Of a stretch of DNA of 64,000 bases, positions 1 to 12,668 are shown one piece after another. The stretch lies in contig CATNEN010000014.1 in NCBI GenBank assembly GCA_950097015.1, positions 1,736,001-1,800,000 on the forward strand, written 5' to 3'. How positions within the stretch are numbered: the stretch's first letter is position 1; each line of letters starts with the position of its first letter. The notes beneath the pieces were generated by a model, which was not told where the DNA came from, searched no databases, and saw only the letters and a list, made by a program, of their open reading frames with translations. The DNA is from Macrostomum hystrix. Its lineage: Eukaryota > Platyhelminthes > Macrostomidae. A program made the position numbers and the translations under genes.

Positions 1-3000
1 GGCAGGCTGACCAGCTGGCAGTCCTGCGGGTCGCCGCCGCAGCAGGCGGAGGCGCGCAGCACCAGCAGGTAAATGCCATCCTCCCAGGTGCGGGTCACCA
101 GGCCTGCCTTGCGAGAAGCCGCGGGAGCCAACGTTGTGGAGGCTGCGGGCGTCGGAAAGAGGGATGATGGGCCTATTGATCATCACCCCTGGTCTATTGA
201 CCTTCGCCGCTAGTCTATTGATCTTCACTGCTAGTCTATTGACCTTCGCCGCTAGTCTATTGATCTTCACTGCTAGTCTATTGACCTTCGCCGCTAGTCT
301 ATTGATCTTCACTGCTAGTATATTGATCTTCACTGCTAGTATATTGATCTTCACTACTAGTGTATTGATCTTCACTGCTAGTCTATTGATCTTCACTGCT
401 AGTCTATTGATTTTCACTGCTAATCTATTGATCTTCACTGCTAGTCTATTGATTTTCACTGCTAATCTATTGATCTTCACTGCTAATCTATTGACCTTCG
501 CCGCTAGTCTATTGATCTTCACTGCTAGTATATTGATCTTCACTGCTAGTGTATTGATCTTCACTGCTAGTCTATTGATCTTCACTGCTAGTCTATTGAT
601 TTTCACTGCTAGTATATTGATCTTCACTGCTAGTCTATTGATTTTCACTGCTAGTATATTGATCTTCACTGCTAGTCTATTGATTTTCACTGCTAGTATA
701 TTGATCTTCAATTCTAGTCTATTGATCTTCACTGCTAGTATATTGATCTTCACTGCTAGTCTATTGATTTTCACTGCTAGTATATTGATCTTCAATTCTA
801 GTATATTGATTTTCACTGCTAGTCTATTGATCTTCACTGCTAGTCTATTGATTTTCACTGCTAGTATATTGATCTTCAATTCTAGTCTATTGATCTTCAC
901 TGCTAGTATATTGATCTTCACTGCTAGTCTATTGATTTTCACTGCTAGTATATTGATCTTCAATTCTAGTCTATTGATTTTCACTGCTAGTCTATTGATC
1001 TTCACTGCTAGTCTATTGACCTTCGCCGCTAGTCTATTGATCTTCAATTCTAGTCTATTGATCTTCAGCGCCACTTCATTCATGTGCACCGTGCGAGGAC
1101 ACTTAGAATTCCCTTCCAATCTCAGACTTATTTTAGGGACTTTATTTCCAGTATTTTACGCACCCTTAGAAGGCGCAGTGGTGCTTGGCAAGGCCGCAGC
1201 GCGCTTGCGCCTCCCACTAGTTTCTGGCTTTTTGCTGCTCTTAGAAGCACCGCCACCTGCAGCGGCAGAGTCGGTGGAATTGTCCGAGGCGCCAACACCG
1301 CGCGGATATTTCTTAGTCTCCAAGATGGTTGGCAGCCGCTGGTCGATGTTCGGCAGCAGCAGGGTGGCCGTTTCGCCGGCATTGCACACCAGGCACTGCG
1401 GGTTGTCGCCTAGCAACGAGTCCGGGTAGCGCTTCACTTTCACACTCTTGTAGTCGAATTCCTTCACCTGGGAGAGACAGGAGAGCGCCAGGTGATTCGA
1501 TTACGCACGACTGCGGCAGATTCACTGACATGAATCCTGTCATTACAGCATCACAAAGCCCTGACTGCGGCAGATTCACTGACCTGAATCCTGTCATTAC
1601 AGCATCACAAAGCCCTGACTGCGGCAGATTCACTGACCTGAATCCTGTCATTACAGCATCACAAAGCCCTGACTGCAGCAGATTCACTGACCTGAATCCT
1701 GTCATTACAGCATCACAAAGCCCTGACTGCAGCCGATTCACTGACCTGAATCCTGTCATTACAGCATCACAAAGCCCTGACTGCAGCAGATTCACTGACC
1801 TGAATCCTGTCATTACAGCATCACAAAGCCCTGACTGCAGCAGATTCACTGACCTGAATCCTGTCATTACAGCATCACAAAGCCCTGACTCAGAGCTCAG
1901 CTAGACCTCAAAAGGTTTTATTTGCATTTTATTGCCATGTAAACTGCAAAAAACGTGAAAACGCATTAAAATTATTGCAAGCATGCTGCAGGAATCGTTG
2001 AGAAATTTAGGTATTGGAGAAGACAAATTCAGAACCAGTGACATCATTTTTAATGGCAAATTAACATTTAAATTTAAATTTAATTTTTATTCAATTAACT
2101 AGGCTACTGACCTAACACAAAACGACCTTATGTTGGAATGCTGGGATCTCATTTGGTGGGGATGGAATGCTGGGATCTCATTTGGTGGGGATGGAATGCT
2201 GGGATCTCATTTGGTGGGGATGGAATGCAGGGATCTCATTTGGTGGGGATGGAATGCTGGGATCTCATTTGGTGGGGATGGAATGCTGGGATCTCAGTTG
2301 GTGGGGATGGAATGCTGGGATCTCATTTGGTGGGGATGGAATGCATGGATCTCATTTGGTGGGGATGGAATGCTGGGATCTCATTTGGTGGGGATGGAAT
2401 GCAGGGATCTCATTTGGTGGGGATGGAATGCTGGGATCTCATTTGGTGGGGATGGAATGCTGGGATCTCATTTGGTGGGGATGGAATGCTGGGATCTCAT
2501 TTGATGGGGATGGAATGCTGGGATCTCATTTGGTGGGGATGGAATGCTGGGATCTCATTTGGTGGGGATGGAATGCTGGGATCTCATTTGGTGGGGATGG
2601 AATTCTGGGATCTCATTTGGTGGGGATGGAATGCTGGGATCTCATTTGATGGGGATGGAATGCTGGGATCTCATTTGGTGGGGATGGAATGCTGGGATCT
2701 CATTTGGTGGGGATGGAATGCTGGGATCTCATTTGGTGGGGATGGAATGCTGGGATCTCATTTGATGGGGATGGAATGCAGGGATCTCATTTGGTGGGCA
2801 TGGAATGCAGGGGATCTCAGTGGGTGGGAAAGGAATGGCAGTTCAATTATCCAAAAAGCAGATTATTGATCACAAAAACTATTTTACCTTCCATTCGCAC
2901 TTAGCTTTGCCTTCAACAGCCAGGCGGGCGTCGCAAAGATTCTCGAATACAAAGCGAGGAAGATAATATGACAGTAAAAAACGATTTCGCAATGTAAGCT

Positions 3001-4949
3001 CTGTGTAGGCCGTGATCACAGACAGAAAGCACTGAACTCACTTTGAATAAATGTATTATGTGTAGTGTATGTACCCAAAGTCCCAAATACACCTCCACTT
3101 CGTGCCCTTGTTAGTGTGTTCTTAAATCCCAACTAAAATTACAGTGTGATCCCAAAACCCCATTACTTTTTGTGTGACCCTAAATCCCAATTAGAGTTAC
3201 TGTGTGATCCCAAATCCCAATTAGAGTTACTGTGTGATCCCAAATCCCAATTAGAGTTACTGTGTGATCCCTAATCCCAATTAGAGTTACTGTGTGATCC
3301 CAAATGTCAATTAGAGTTACTGTGTGATCCCTAATCCCAGTTAGAGTTACTGTGTGATCCCAAATGCCAATTAGAGTTACTGTGTGATCCTAAATGCCAA
3401 TTAGAGTTACTGTGTGATCCCAAATGCCAATTAGAGTTACTGTGTGATCCCAAATGCCAATTAGAGTTACTGTGTGATCCCAAATGCCAATTAGAGTTAC
3501 TGTGTGATCCCTAATCCCTATTAGAGTTACTGTGTGATCCCAAATGCCAATTAGAGTTACTGTGTGATCCCTAATCCCAGTTAGAGTTACTGTGTGATCC
3601 TAAATGCCAATTAGAGTTACTGTGTGATCCTAAATGCCAATTAGAGTTACTGTGTGATCCCAAATGCCAATTAGAGTTACTGTGTGATCCCAAATGCCAA
3701 TTAGAGTTACTGTGTGATCCCAAATGCCAATTAGAGTTACTGTGTGATCCCTAATCCCAGTTAGAGTTACTGTGTGATCCCTAATCCCAATTAGAGTTAC
3801 TGTGTGATCCCTAATCCCAATTAGAGTTACTGTGTGATCCCTAATCCCAGTTAGAGTTACTGTGTGATCCCAAATGCCAATTAGAGTTACTGTGTGATCC
3901 CTAATCCCAATTAGAGTTACTGTGTGATCCCTAATCCCAATTAGAGTTACTGTGTGATCCCTAATCCCAGTTAGAGTTACTGTGTGATCCCTAATCCCAG
4001 TTAGAGTTACTGTGTGATCCCTAATCCCAGTTAGAGTTACTGTGTGATCCCAAATGCCAATTAGAGTTACTGTGTGATCCCTAATCCCAGTTAGAGTTAC
4101 TGTGTGATCCCAAATGCCAATTAGAGTTACTGTGTGATCCCTAATCCCAGTTAGAGTTACTGTGTGATCCCAAATGCCAATTAGAGTTACTGTGTGATCC
4201 CTAATCCCAGTTAGAGTTACTGTGTGATCCCAAATGTCAATTAGAGTTACTGTGTGATCCCAAATGCCAATTAGAGTTACTGTGTGATCCCTAATCCCAG
4301 TTAGAGTTACTGTGTGATCCCAAATCCCAGTTAGAGGAACACTGTGTCCTAAATCCAAATTTTAAGTTAAAATATGATCCTAAATCCCAATTAAAGTTTC
4401 TGTTTGATCCCCGAACCACAATTGAGTTACCGTGTGATCCCTAATCCCAATTAGAGGTACAGAGTGGTCCCAAATCCTAATTAAAGTTAAAGTGTGATCC
4501 TGAATCCAAAAACGCAATCCGCTCTACAAAATTAATGTAAAATCCGCAGTATTTAAAGCATCTGGGACGATAAGCGAATACAAAGCAGCCCTGCCCCATA
4601 ACACCCGAGGCAAGCCAACCTGCATGAGCTCAGGCCGGTCATAGTACAGAGGAGCCCGCCTGGCATCCGATTCGAGCCCCGAGTACTCAGCGGCGCAGGG
4701 CGACTGGCGCAGCAGCCAGCCAATCTGGAAGCGAGTGGCATTGCGGGTTGACACAGAGGCTACGCCGTCTCCGGGGCAGACTATGTGCACAAGGATCTCA
4801 GCATTTTTGTATAGACTCTTGGTGAAGGTCATCAGCTGGCTGGTGGAGGTGAGGTCCATCTCTTTCACGCCTTGCTCGGAGCTGGTGAATGCTAGGCCAG
4901 TGTGGCTGCTCACAGTCAGCACTAGTAGGAGCAGAAGAATCTGAGACAT
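1..4949 (-). CDS. Secreted or membrane glycoprotein of unknown family, 5' part (3 exons, runs off the left edge)
   Basis: Exons (minus strand): 4949-4620, 1467-1164 and 103-1 (incomplete). Junction phases agree (0, then 1), with donors after ATGCAG and AAGG and acceptors at cccag and gcag. The chosen ATG (4949) starts a clear signal peptide (MSQ followed by a Leu/Val core, residues 1-20). An upstream in-frame Met at 5015 would put a charged stretch before the signal and is less likely. Exon 1 encodes an extracellular segment with an NAT glycosylation sequon and paired cysteines. Exon 2 has a CLVC pair, a DNST sequon, then a low-complexity Ala/Gly/Ser/Lys linker with RRKR, a furin-like site. 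Exon 3 reads GLVTRTWEDGIYLLVLRASA and is Cys-rich. I do not recognise the family; a weak resemblance to the TMEM8/PGAP6 ectodomain is only a guess. Intron 1 holds three separate minisatellites and intron 2 a fourth. Confidence 0.6.
191..1073. repeat. Minisatellite, 21-bp unit, about 42 copies
   Basis: The core is ctagtctattgatcttcact with C/T, A/C and G/T variants. Because 21 is a multiple of 3 it gives a 431-codon open frame (TASLLIF repeats), which is not credible coding. It lies in intron 2 of the left-edge gene. Confidence 0.95.
1508..1890. repeat. Minisatellite, 54-bp unit, 7 copies
   Basis: Long, nearly identical units containing gattcactgacctgaatcc. The array starts about 40 bp upstream (in gene sense) of the exon 2 acceptor at 1467. 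Both strands stay open over the array only because 54 is divisible by 3. Confidence 0.95.
2131..2815. repeat. Minisatellite, 29-bp unit, about 23 copies
   Basis: The core is ggaatgctgggatctcattt followed by ggtgggg. Copies are very homogeneous, with few substitutions. All three forward frames are open because 29 is not a multiple of 3 and the unit lacks stops. Same intron as the 54-bp and 30-bp arrays. Confidence 0.95.
3117..4510. repeat. Minisatellite, 30-bp unit, about 46 copies, degenerate at both ends
   Basis: The core is ttagagttactgtgtgatcc. The central copies (about 3180-4330) are highly homogeneous, and alternate between AAATGCCAA and TAATCCCAG variants in higher-order runs. Edge copies (3117-3180, 4330-4510) are progressively diverged, as expected if expansion proceeds from the middle. 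Confidence 0.95.
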
Positions 4950-5015
4950 CACAATTCTGACTTTAATTCTGACTCTATGACCTGCTGATGGAACTGAAAA
5001 TCCAAATATGAGCAT

Positions 5016-7468
5016 AGGTGAGTTGATAATTGTACTGAATCACTTGGTATTCAATACAATAGCAGTTAATTATATTTGATACACTTGCTAGTGTATATGA
5101 ACTAAGGACAATTCAGTAATGGACATTTTGGTAACACTCAGTACAGTTTGGTAAGATCCTTCAGTCAGTGTATCTAATTTTTAAAGATTGTAAACATGTT
5201 GATCTTTGGCTTTTTACATACACAGTATGACCTTAATCTAATTTCTAAAGATTGCAAGCATGTTGATCTTTGGCTTACAATATGTACATGTTACACAAGA
5301 GGCAACCATGATTTGTGTATGTGAAGGATAGGCCCTATTTCAAATTTATAGTGGCATTTTGGATGATTGATAGCTGGTAACCAAAATGTACCTGTCATGT
5401 TACCAAAATGTCTATTACCAATTGTCTTGCCCCCATGTTTATGTAATAAAAATGGTTTTGACCCATATTAAGAAATTGTAAGGTATTAAGAAGCATTCAT
5501 ATAGCCTAGCCTAGGCTCTTGGCCTTAGGCTCTAAGTATTATAATTTCTTAGTCATTCAACTTTGCTAGGCCTACTTATCATTTATAACTAAAAAAACAA
5601 AAATCAAAAAGAAATAATATATTGGCCTAGCTACTTCAACTGCAAGCTAGCAATTGTAGAACTAAAGAATTATATTCTCTATTTGATTTTACAGTATCTG
5701 CAATCCTTAGCTTAGGGAATTGTCTAATTCTTTAATTACAATTGCAAATCAGAATGTAGGGCCTAGGCCTACCCATAAATTAGACTACCTTTAGGCCCCT
5801 AGTTATGGCAACAAAAACTTTAGCTACACTGCTACAGCTTTTTAAATTTGCTATGTAGCTAAATTAGCTGCAGAAATTAGTTTTCAGTTTTTTAATTACA
5901 GCTACATAGCTATAGGCCTTAATATTTATACTCATTGTCCATTGCCTACGCCTACTATGCTATGGGCCTATGGCTATGGCTATGCAACATTATTCTTAGC
6001 TTACTAAAAAGCAAATAGGCCCCATTATATTTTGTTCCGACTACTATTTTTTCACATAAATAGGCTTCTAGTCTGTTTGCAAACAATACCTTTGAATTTT
6101 AGGAAACACATAATAGTAGGCCTAGGCCTACTGAACTAGCAGTGGGCTAGGCCTAATGAAAAGGGTATAGGCCTACTTAAAAAACATCACAGAAAATCGA
6201 ACATGATTTAGAGTAAAGGTAATCAAACATGTGCAACATAATCTTTCGAAAACCTTTTGTCCTGGTATTGAGCTAAGGAAGGAAAGCGGCAACATTTTTC
6301 TGTCACCTATAGGCCCTATTCATTTTTCTCATATTGAATTAGCACAGCAGCAAGATAGGCCTAGTCAACAGCACAACGAGAACAACATCAGCTTACGTAA
6401 TAAATACCAAGAATATAGTGACGTTGTTTGTCTCTAACTCGTGAAGCTAGGCTCGACTTAAATACATTATTGGTAGGCCTATTTACAATTTAGACACATC
6501 TTTAGACACTTTGGACCTAATAAAAATGGTTCGACAAATGCTTTCTTTAATGCAGCAGAAACCAGGTTTTACTGCCCTGTATAACCCCGGAAGATTCTAA
6601 AAGTAAAGCATATATAATGAATCAAGGACCACTAGAAGAAGATCTTCTTCTAGTGGTCCTTGATATGAATACATTCATATAGGAATATATGCATTAATAT
6701 ATGAATATTAATGCTTTTTTTGCTTAAGTACTGTTTAAAAAAGTTTTTAACCGATATTAAATTATTTATCACAGCTGCCTCATGTAATTGAAGTTGTCAT
6801 TTATATTTATTGATTTATCTGTTTAATATGCATTTTTCTGAAAGTTAGTTTAATTAAGCTAATGATATTTGTAACCATAGTGCCTTATATTAATTCATTG
6901 CCCAGATCATGCAGTATAGCTCAGATCATAGCCCAAATCATGCCTGAAAATTCAGTCATGCATTGGTATTGCCTGCCCAATTTGGTATGCATGTTTGGTG
7001 TGCACCTGTCTCTTATTGAATTCTTGGCATGCACATTTAGAGATTAATCTAGGTATAATGCATATGTAGAACTAATGCCTAATAGTAAAAAGTAAATAAG
7101 GATGTAGACAAAAATGATTTTGTTTCATGGCCAGTTTTTTATGTTTCTAGCATGCACTCTAGCCTTTCATTTCTTTCTGGCATGCAGCTGCAGAAAAAAA
7201 CTAGCATAATCTAGACTATGGTTTTCAATTATGCATATGTGTAGCATTTTCTATGTGGCTGCTCAGGCTTTGTAACATCAGAGTTTGCATCATTGTATGT
7301 CTACATATTAAATATTAATTTTTTTCAGAACATAACACAAACTGAAGTGTACATTTGTTTTGCTCCAAGTAATCGTCTTCATAATCAGTTCCTAAGCTGC
7401 CTCACTGATAGTGATAGAATATACTGAGTTCTGTTAGGAGGCTATAGAGTTCACACAGTTTGTTAGTT
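5016..7468. other. AT-rich intergenic region between two divergent genes
   Basis: This is the 5' flank shared by the left-edge gene (-, ATG at 4949) and the DUF4773 gene (+, ATG at 7469). No long ORF or recognisable exon. It holds scattered GGCCTA/TAGGCC motifs (dense at 5500-6480), a pair of direct repeats of about 45 bp (near 5170 and 5237, sharing catgttgatctttggct), and a perfect 44-bp palindrome at 6621-6664. The promoters of both genes should lie here but no core element is obvious. A ttttttcag at 7321-7329 could be a 5' UTR splice acceptor. Confidence 0.5.
6621..6664. repeat. Perfect 44-bp palindrome without spacer
   Basis: The left half begins atcaaggaccactagaagaa and the right half is its exact reverse complement, 22 + 22 bp. 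An RNA copy would form a perfect hairpin. It sits in AT-rich intergenic DNA. Confidence 0.95.
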
Positions 7469-9308
7469 ATGCGCTATATCAGCATCCGCTACTGTAAGCG
7501 TTTCCTGTGCTGCAAGCAGACTGCCCTACTGCTCTGCACCCTGTGTGTAGCTACTGTCTTGGCGCTGCACTATGCCTGGCTACAGGCCAACAACACTAGC
7601 AGCCTCAGCATTGGCCTAGAAGGTGACACTAGTGACTCATCTCGGCTGGCCTATGCCAAGGCCTTTTACAAGAGGCTAAGTGGTGGTGGCCTGGCCAATG
7701 GCTCCTCAGCTGTAATGAGCAGCGCAGCTGGTGTACTGCTAGGCCCAGCCACACGCCACTTTGCCTTTGCCCTCAATGTGTCCCAGGCCCGCCTGGCCGA
7801 GCTGCTGGCTGACACCATGCAGATGATGGAGCTGCACAAAACTGCTCAGAAGACGCTGGTTAGAAACTACTATGGATAAATTATGTAGACAGACAATAAC
7901 AAAAATACTGTCTAGGGTTCGATTTTCTGTGATGTTTTTTAAACAGCGAGCATCTGCTCGTAATTACATGAAGGCTGTGGGCAATGACAAATCATTTGGC
8001 ACATCATTTGACACTTGACCCACAACCAGAAAGAAGAGGATTCAAAGCCTTCTCTCTGCTGCTATGCCTCAAATCAAGCTTAGGGACCTTAGTGCAAATG
8101 CGTTAACCGCTCTGCCACTGACCTCCCAGACAGATGGACATGCAGACAGAAATTGAGCAGACAAACAAACACAGAGAGTCAGGCAGATTAGACAGACAAT
8201 CAGCAGATAAACAAGCATACAGAGAGTCAGGCAGATTAGACAGACAATCAGCAGATAAACAAGCATACAGAGAGTCAGGCAGATTAGACAGACATTCAGC
8301 AGATAAACAAGCATACAGAGAGTCAGGCAGATTAGACAGACATTCAGCAGATAAACAAGCATACAGAGAGTCAGGCAGATTAGACAGACAATCAGCAGAT
8401 AAACAAGCATACAGAGAGTCAGGCAGATTAGACAGACATTCAGCAGATAAACAAGCATACAGAGAGTCAGGCAGATTAGACAGACATTCAGCAGATAAAC
8501 AAGCATACAGAGAGTCAGGCAGATTAGACAGACATTCAGCAGATAAACAAGCATACAGAGAGTCAGGCAGATTAGACAGACATTCAGCAGATAAACAAGC
8601 ATACAGAGAGTCAGGCAGATTAGACAGACATTCAGCAGATAAACAAGCATACAGAGAGTCAGGCAGATTAGACAGACATTCAGCAGATAAACAAGCATAC
8701 AGAGAGTCAGGCAGATTAGACAGACATTCAGCAGATAAACAAGCATACAGAGAGTCAGGCAGATTAGACAGACATTCAGCAGACGAAAAACATACCGGCG
8801 GACAGGCAGGCAGCGGAGTTGCTAAAATATCTCGCCCCGCCCGCAGGCGTACATGGTGTCGATCCAACCGGATTTCGACGCCAACGCTGGTAGCTGCCGT
8901 TGCGGCAGCATCTCGGAGCTCTGCCACTGCTGCGCCAGGGTGGCCCTTCGGCCGCTGCGGCTGGAGCAGACCGTGTGCATCGACTTCCGCTACGACGTGC
9001 ACCGGCAGTCGCTGCGCACTCGAATCGTGCTGGCCGGCGGCCCAGTGGTTGTTGACCAGCTTCTTGGCGTCTCTCGTCCGCCTGTGCTGTGCGCCGGCTC
9101 CACCCTGGAGCTGTGCGCCAGCTTCCGCAACACCAGCTACACCGTCAAGCTGCACAGCGAGCACAAGACTCGCCTGCGTGGCTGCCTGGACCTGCTGGTG
9201 AGTGTGCTGAACAGCACCGTGGCCGTCTATCCCATGGGCTGCTTCGAGGCGCGCGGACGAAGCGGCGGCGGCCTGCAGCGAATTGGAGGCGGCGGCATTG
9301 TAGCCTGA
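7469..9308 (+). CDS. DUF4773-domain protein with N-terminal membrane anchor
   Basis: Exons 7469-7858 and 8847-9308 join in phase 0 (donor CTG|gttaga, acceptor ccgcag|GCG), giving 283 aa. The first ATG (7469) precedes a Cys-rich basic start and a hydrophobic stretch (about residues 14-33), so a type II anchor or an uncleaved signal is likely. Residues about 50-130 are a low-complexity luminal or extracellular linker with several N-x-S/T sites. Exon 2 carries the domain: a CRC...CHCC cysteine cluster, VCIDFRYDVHRQSLRTRIVL, a PPVLC motif, an LCASF strand, a GCLDL strand and a terminal YPMGCF. This order of Cys motifs matches DUF4773, known from secreted invertebrate proteins; the biochemical function is unknown. 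The intron holds a minus-strand SINE and a 48-bp minisatellite. Confidence 0.75.
7970..8128 (-). mobile_element. tRNA-derived SINE, family 2 (minus strand)
   Basis: On the minus strand it reads ggcagagcggttaacgc (A-box-like), then an altered B-box region, then a tail ending in cattgcccacagcc. Head and tail match the full copy at 44838-45035. It lies in the DUF4773 intron, and its 5' end abuts the 48-bp array. Confidence 0.75.
8150..8785. repeat. Minisatellite, 48-bp unit, 13 copies
   Basis: The unit includes agtcaggcagattagacaga and agataaacaagcatac. The only common variation is a two-base att/aat change. Since 48 is a multiple of 3, open frames of 225-355 codons appear on both strands, but the splice phases place the array in an intron. 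Confidence 0.95.
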
Positions 9309-9511
9309 CTGCCTGCAAATGGAGTCCCAAATCTGCAGCTTTCAATAGATCTCTTTTTTCAGCTCGTAGGTCATAATTAAAACACCGATAGCTAATGAGT
9401 TCGATGTAGCTCAAAATTACTCATCAGTTTGTTATCCACGGAGAGCTGTTGCTTGATTATTTATCTAATTTGTTAATGCAATAGGCTCAACAATTTTGCT
9501 TTTCCTGCCCA

Positions 9512-9900
9512 GTGTACACTCGCTGTAAGTCCACCCCACTCCCTGTGAGCATCAGCTGTCGGTCAACCCCTCTCCCAGTGTACACTCGCTGTAAGTCCAC
9601 CCCACTCCGTGAGCATCAGCTGTCGGTCAACCCCTCTCCCAGTGTACACTCGCTGTAAGTCCACCCCACTCCCTGTGAGCATCAGCTGTCGGTCAACCCC
9701 TCTCCCAGTGTACACTCGCTGTAAGTCCACCCCACTCCCTGTGAGCATCAGCTGTCGGTCAACCCCTCTCCCAGTGTACACTCGCTATCAGCCCACCTCA
9801 CTCCTAGTGAACATTACTGTCAGTCAATCCCGCTCACTGTGAGTATTAGCTGTCAAGCAACCCCAACCCCACTCGCAGTGAACATCAGATGTCAGCCAAC
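9512..9900. repeat. Minisatellite, 66-bp unit, 4 good copies plus decayed ones
   Basis: The unit contains gtgtacactcgctgtaagtc and gagcatcagctgtcggtc. Copies up to about 9780 are near identical, and degenerate copies follow to about 9900. It begins about 200 bp downstream of the DUF4773 stop codon. Confidence 0.9.
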
Positions 9901-10164
9901 CCCTTTTGTTTCTCGCTGCTTATTACTGAGTTAGGCTGAAAAGATTGCCTAAAATGTTTTTTGATTTGCCAAAAATTCCTTACTGCTTATAAACATTGTT
10001 TTCAGCTTTGCATTTCTCTTTTAGCTTTTGTTCGCCTCACATCTGTTTCACTTGCAGTCGGTTTATCTGTTTAGAAATCCTCTTCCTTTGCTTATTTGCC
10101 AATAGACCTTGTGCCCTTTGTAGAATTTCACTTATTCAGTGAAAAATAACCAGCATTGCCAATT

Positions 10165-11075
10165 GGCAGGCCCTAAACACAAAACAACCAAGAATGACAA
10201 GCCCTAAACACAAAACAACCAAGAATGACAAGCCCTAAACACAAAACAACCAAGAATGACAAACCCTAAACACAAAACAACCATGAATGACAAACCCTAA
10301 ACACAAAACAACCAAGAATGACAAACCCTAAACACAAAACAACCATGAATGACAAGCCCTAAACACAAAACAACCAAGAATGACAAACCCTAAACACAAA
10401 ACAACCATGAATGACAAGCCCTAAACACAAAACAACCAAGAATGACAGACCCTAAACACAAAACAACCAAGAATGACAAACCCTAAACACAAAACAACCA
10501 AGAATGACAGACCCTAAACACAAAACAACCAAGAATGACAAGCCCTAAACACAAAACAACCAAGAATGACAAACCCTAAACACAAAACAACCATGAATGA
10601 CAAACCCTAAACACAAAACAACCAAGAATGACAAACCCTAAACACAAAACAACCAAGAATGACAGACCCTAAACACAAAACAACCAAGAATGACAAACCC
10701 TAAACACAAAACAACCATGAATGACAAACCCTAAACACAAAACAACCAAGAATGACAAGCCCTAAACACAAAACAACCAAGAATGACAGACCCTAAACAC
10801 AAAACAACCAAGAATGACAAGCCCTAAACACAAAACAACCAAGAATGACAAGCCCTAAACACAAAACAACCATGAATGACAAACCCTAAACACAAAACAA
10901 CCAAGAATGACAAGCCCTAAACACAAAACAACCAAGAATGACAAGCCCTAAACACAAAACAACCAAGAATGACAAGCCCTAAACACAAAACAACCAAGAA
11001 TGACAGACCCTAAACACAAAACAACCAAGAATGACAAGCCCTAAACACAAAACAATCAAGAATGACAAACACTAA
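10165..11075. repeat. Minisatellite, 30-bp unit, about 30 copies
   Basis: The core is ccctaaacacaaaacaacca followed by a(a/t)gaatgaca(a/g)(a/g). It contains CCCTAAA once per unit but in a 30-bp frame, so it is not telomeric. Intergenic. Confidence 0.95.
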
Positions 11076-11514
11076 TTTGATTTCCTTTCTTTCCATCTGT
11101 TTCAAATAACGCGCTGGTTGCAGTGGCTTACATTGTGTTTTTCGCTCTGTAACTCTAAACAGAACCAGACATTGAATTGTGAATGTACAGTTTTTATCTT
11201 TAATAATGCAGATGGTTCTGATGTGCCTGATGTTCTAGCTCCGTAGATGTGTCATCCCGATGCCCCGTATCGAACAATGCGAATTGATAATGCCTTGCCC
11301 TGCTTGCGCTGCACCCAGTCTGCACTGGCTTAAATCCACTTGCTTGCTACACACTATATAATATAGACCAGTTTATTCAGAAATCTACTCTGTTGGCTTG
11401 CAATCGGTTTTTTACCTTTTTTTGCGGCCCAAATTGCATTGAAATATAGCTGCTGCATGCCTCACGACCGCTGGGCCTTAGTGCCCCTTATTTTACCCAC
11501 ATCCTCCAGATGCT
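11076..11514. other. Intergenic spacer, nothing recognised
   Basis: Unique sequence between two minisatellites. No exon-like frame, no tRNA-like head and no obvious repeat was found. Confidence 0.5.
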
Positions 11515-12668
11515 CATCCTCAGCCTGAGCAGCCATCCTCCCAGATCCTCAGCCTGAGCAGCCATCCTCCCAGATCCTCAGCCTGAGCAGCCATCCTCCC
11601 AGATCCTCAAGTTGAGCAGCCATCCTCCCAGATCCTCAGGTTGAGCAGCCATCCTCCCAGATCCTCAGGTTGAGCAGCCATCCTCCCAGATCCTCAAGTT
11701 GAGCAGCCATCCTCCCAGATCCTCAAGTTGAGCAGCCATCCTCCCAGATCCTCAAGTTGAGCAGCCATCCTCCCAGATCCTCAGGTTAAGCAGCCATCCT
11801 CCCAGATCCTTAGGTTGAGCAGCCATCCTCCCAGATCCTCAGGTTGAGCAGCCATCCTCCCAGATCCTCAAGTTGAGCAGCCATCCTCCCAGATCCTCAA
11901 GTTGAGCAGCCATCCTCCCAGATCCTCAAGTTGAGCAGCCATCCTCCCAGATCCTCAGGTTAAGCAGCCATCCTCCCAGATCCTCAGGTTAAGCAGCCAT
12001 CCTCCCAGATCCTCAGGTTAAGCAGCCATCCTCCCAGATCCTCAGGTTAAGCAGCCATCCTCCCAGATCCTCAGGTTAAGCAGCCATCCTCCCAGATCCT
12101 CAGGTTAAGCAGCCATCCTCCCAGATCCTCAGGTTAAGCAGCCATCCTCCCAGATCCTCAGGTTAAGCAGCCATCCTCCCAGATCCTCAGGTTAAGCAGC
12201 CATCCTCCCAGATCCTCAGGTTGAGCAGCCATCCTCCCAGATCCTCAGGTTGAGCAGCCATCCTCCCAGATCCTCAGCCTGAGCAGCCATCCTCCCAGAT
12301 CCTCAGCCTGAGCAGCCATCCTCCCAGATCCTCAGGTTGAGCAGCCATCCTCCCAGATCCTCAGCCTGAGCAGCCATCCTCCCAGATCCTCAGCCTGAGC
12401 AGCCATCCTCCCAGATCCTCAGGTTGAGCAGCCATCCTCCCAGATCCTCAGCCTGAGCAGCCATCCTCCCAGATCCTCAGCCTGAGCAGCCATCCTCCCA
12501 GATCCTCAGGTTGAGCAGCCATCCTCCCAGATCCTCAGGTTGAGCAGCCATCCTCCCAGATCCTCAGGTTAAGCAGCCATCCTCCCAGATCCTCAGGTTA
12601 AGCAGCCATCCTCCCAGATCCTCAGGTTAAGCAGCCATCCTCCCAGATCCTCAGGTTAAGCAGCCATC
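11515..12668. repeat. Minisatellite, 29-bp unit, about 40 copies
   Basis: The core is gcagccatcctcccagatcc, then tcaggttaa, tcaggttga, tcaagttga or tcagcctga variants arranged in blocks. The block structure shows local amplification of variant copies. It ends in an inverted repeat at 12659-12683. Confidence 0.95.

Noticed and set aside
134-1429. 431-codon frame with TASLLIF repeats, hydrophobic throughout
   Set aside because: 21-bp array in an intron of the opposite-strand gene; the variation shows no codon-position bias.
2131-4510. CRISPR-like look of 29-30-bp regularly spaced repeats
   Set aside because: Units are head-to-tail without spacers, and the context is clearly eukaryotic.
8103-9201. 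353- and 355-codon frames spanning the 48-bp array and the DUF4773 exon
   Set aside because: They are shadow frames: the DUF4773 frame with conserved Cys motifs is different, and its acceptor at 8846 excludes the array.
10165-11075. Interstitial telomeric repeat (CCCTAAA in every unit)
   Set aside because: The motif occurs once per 30-bp unit, never in tandem.
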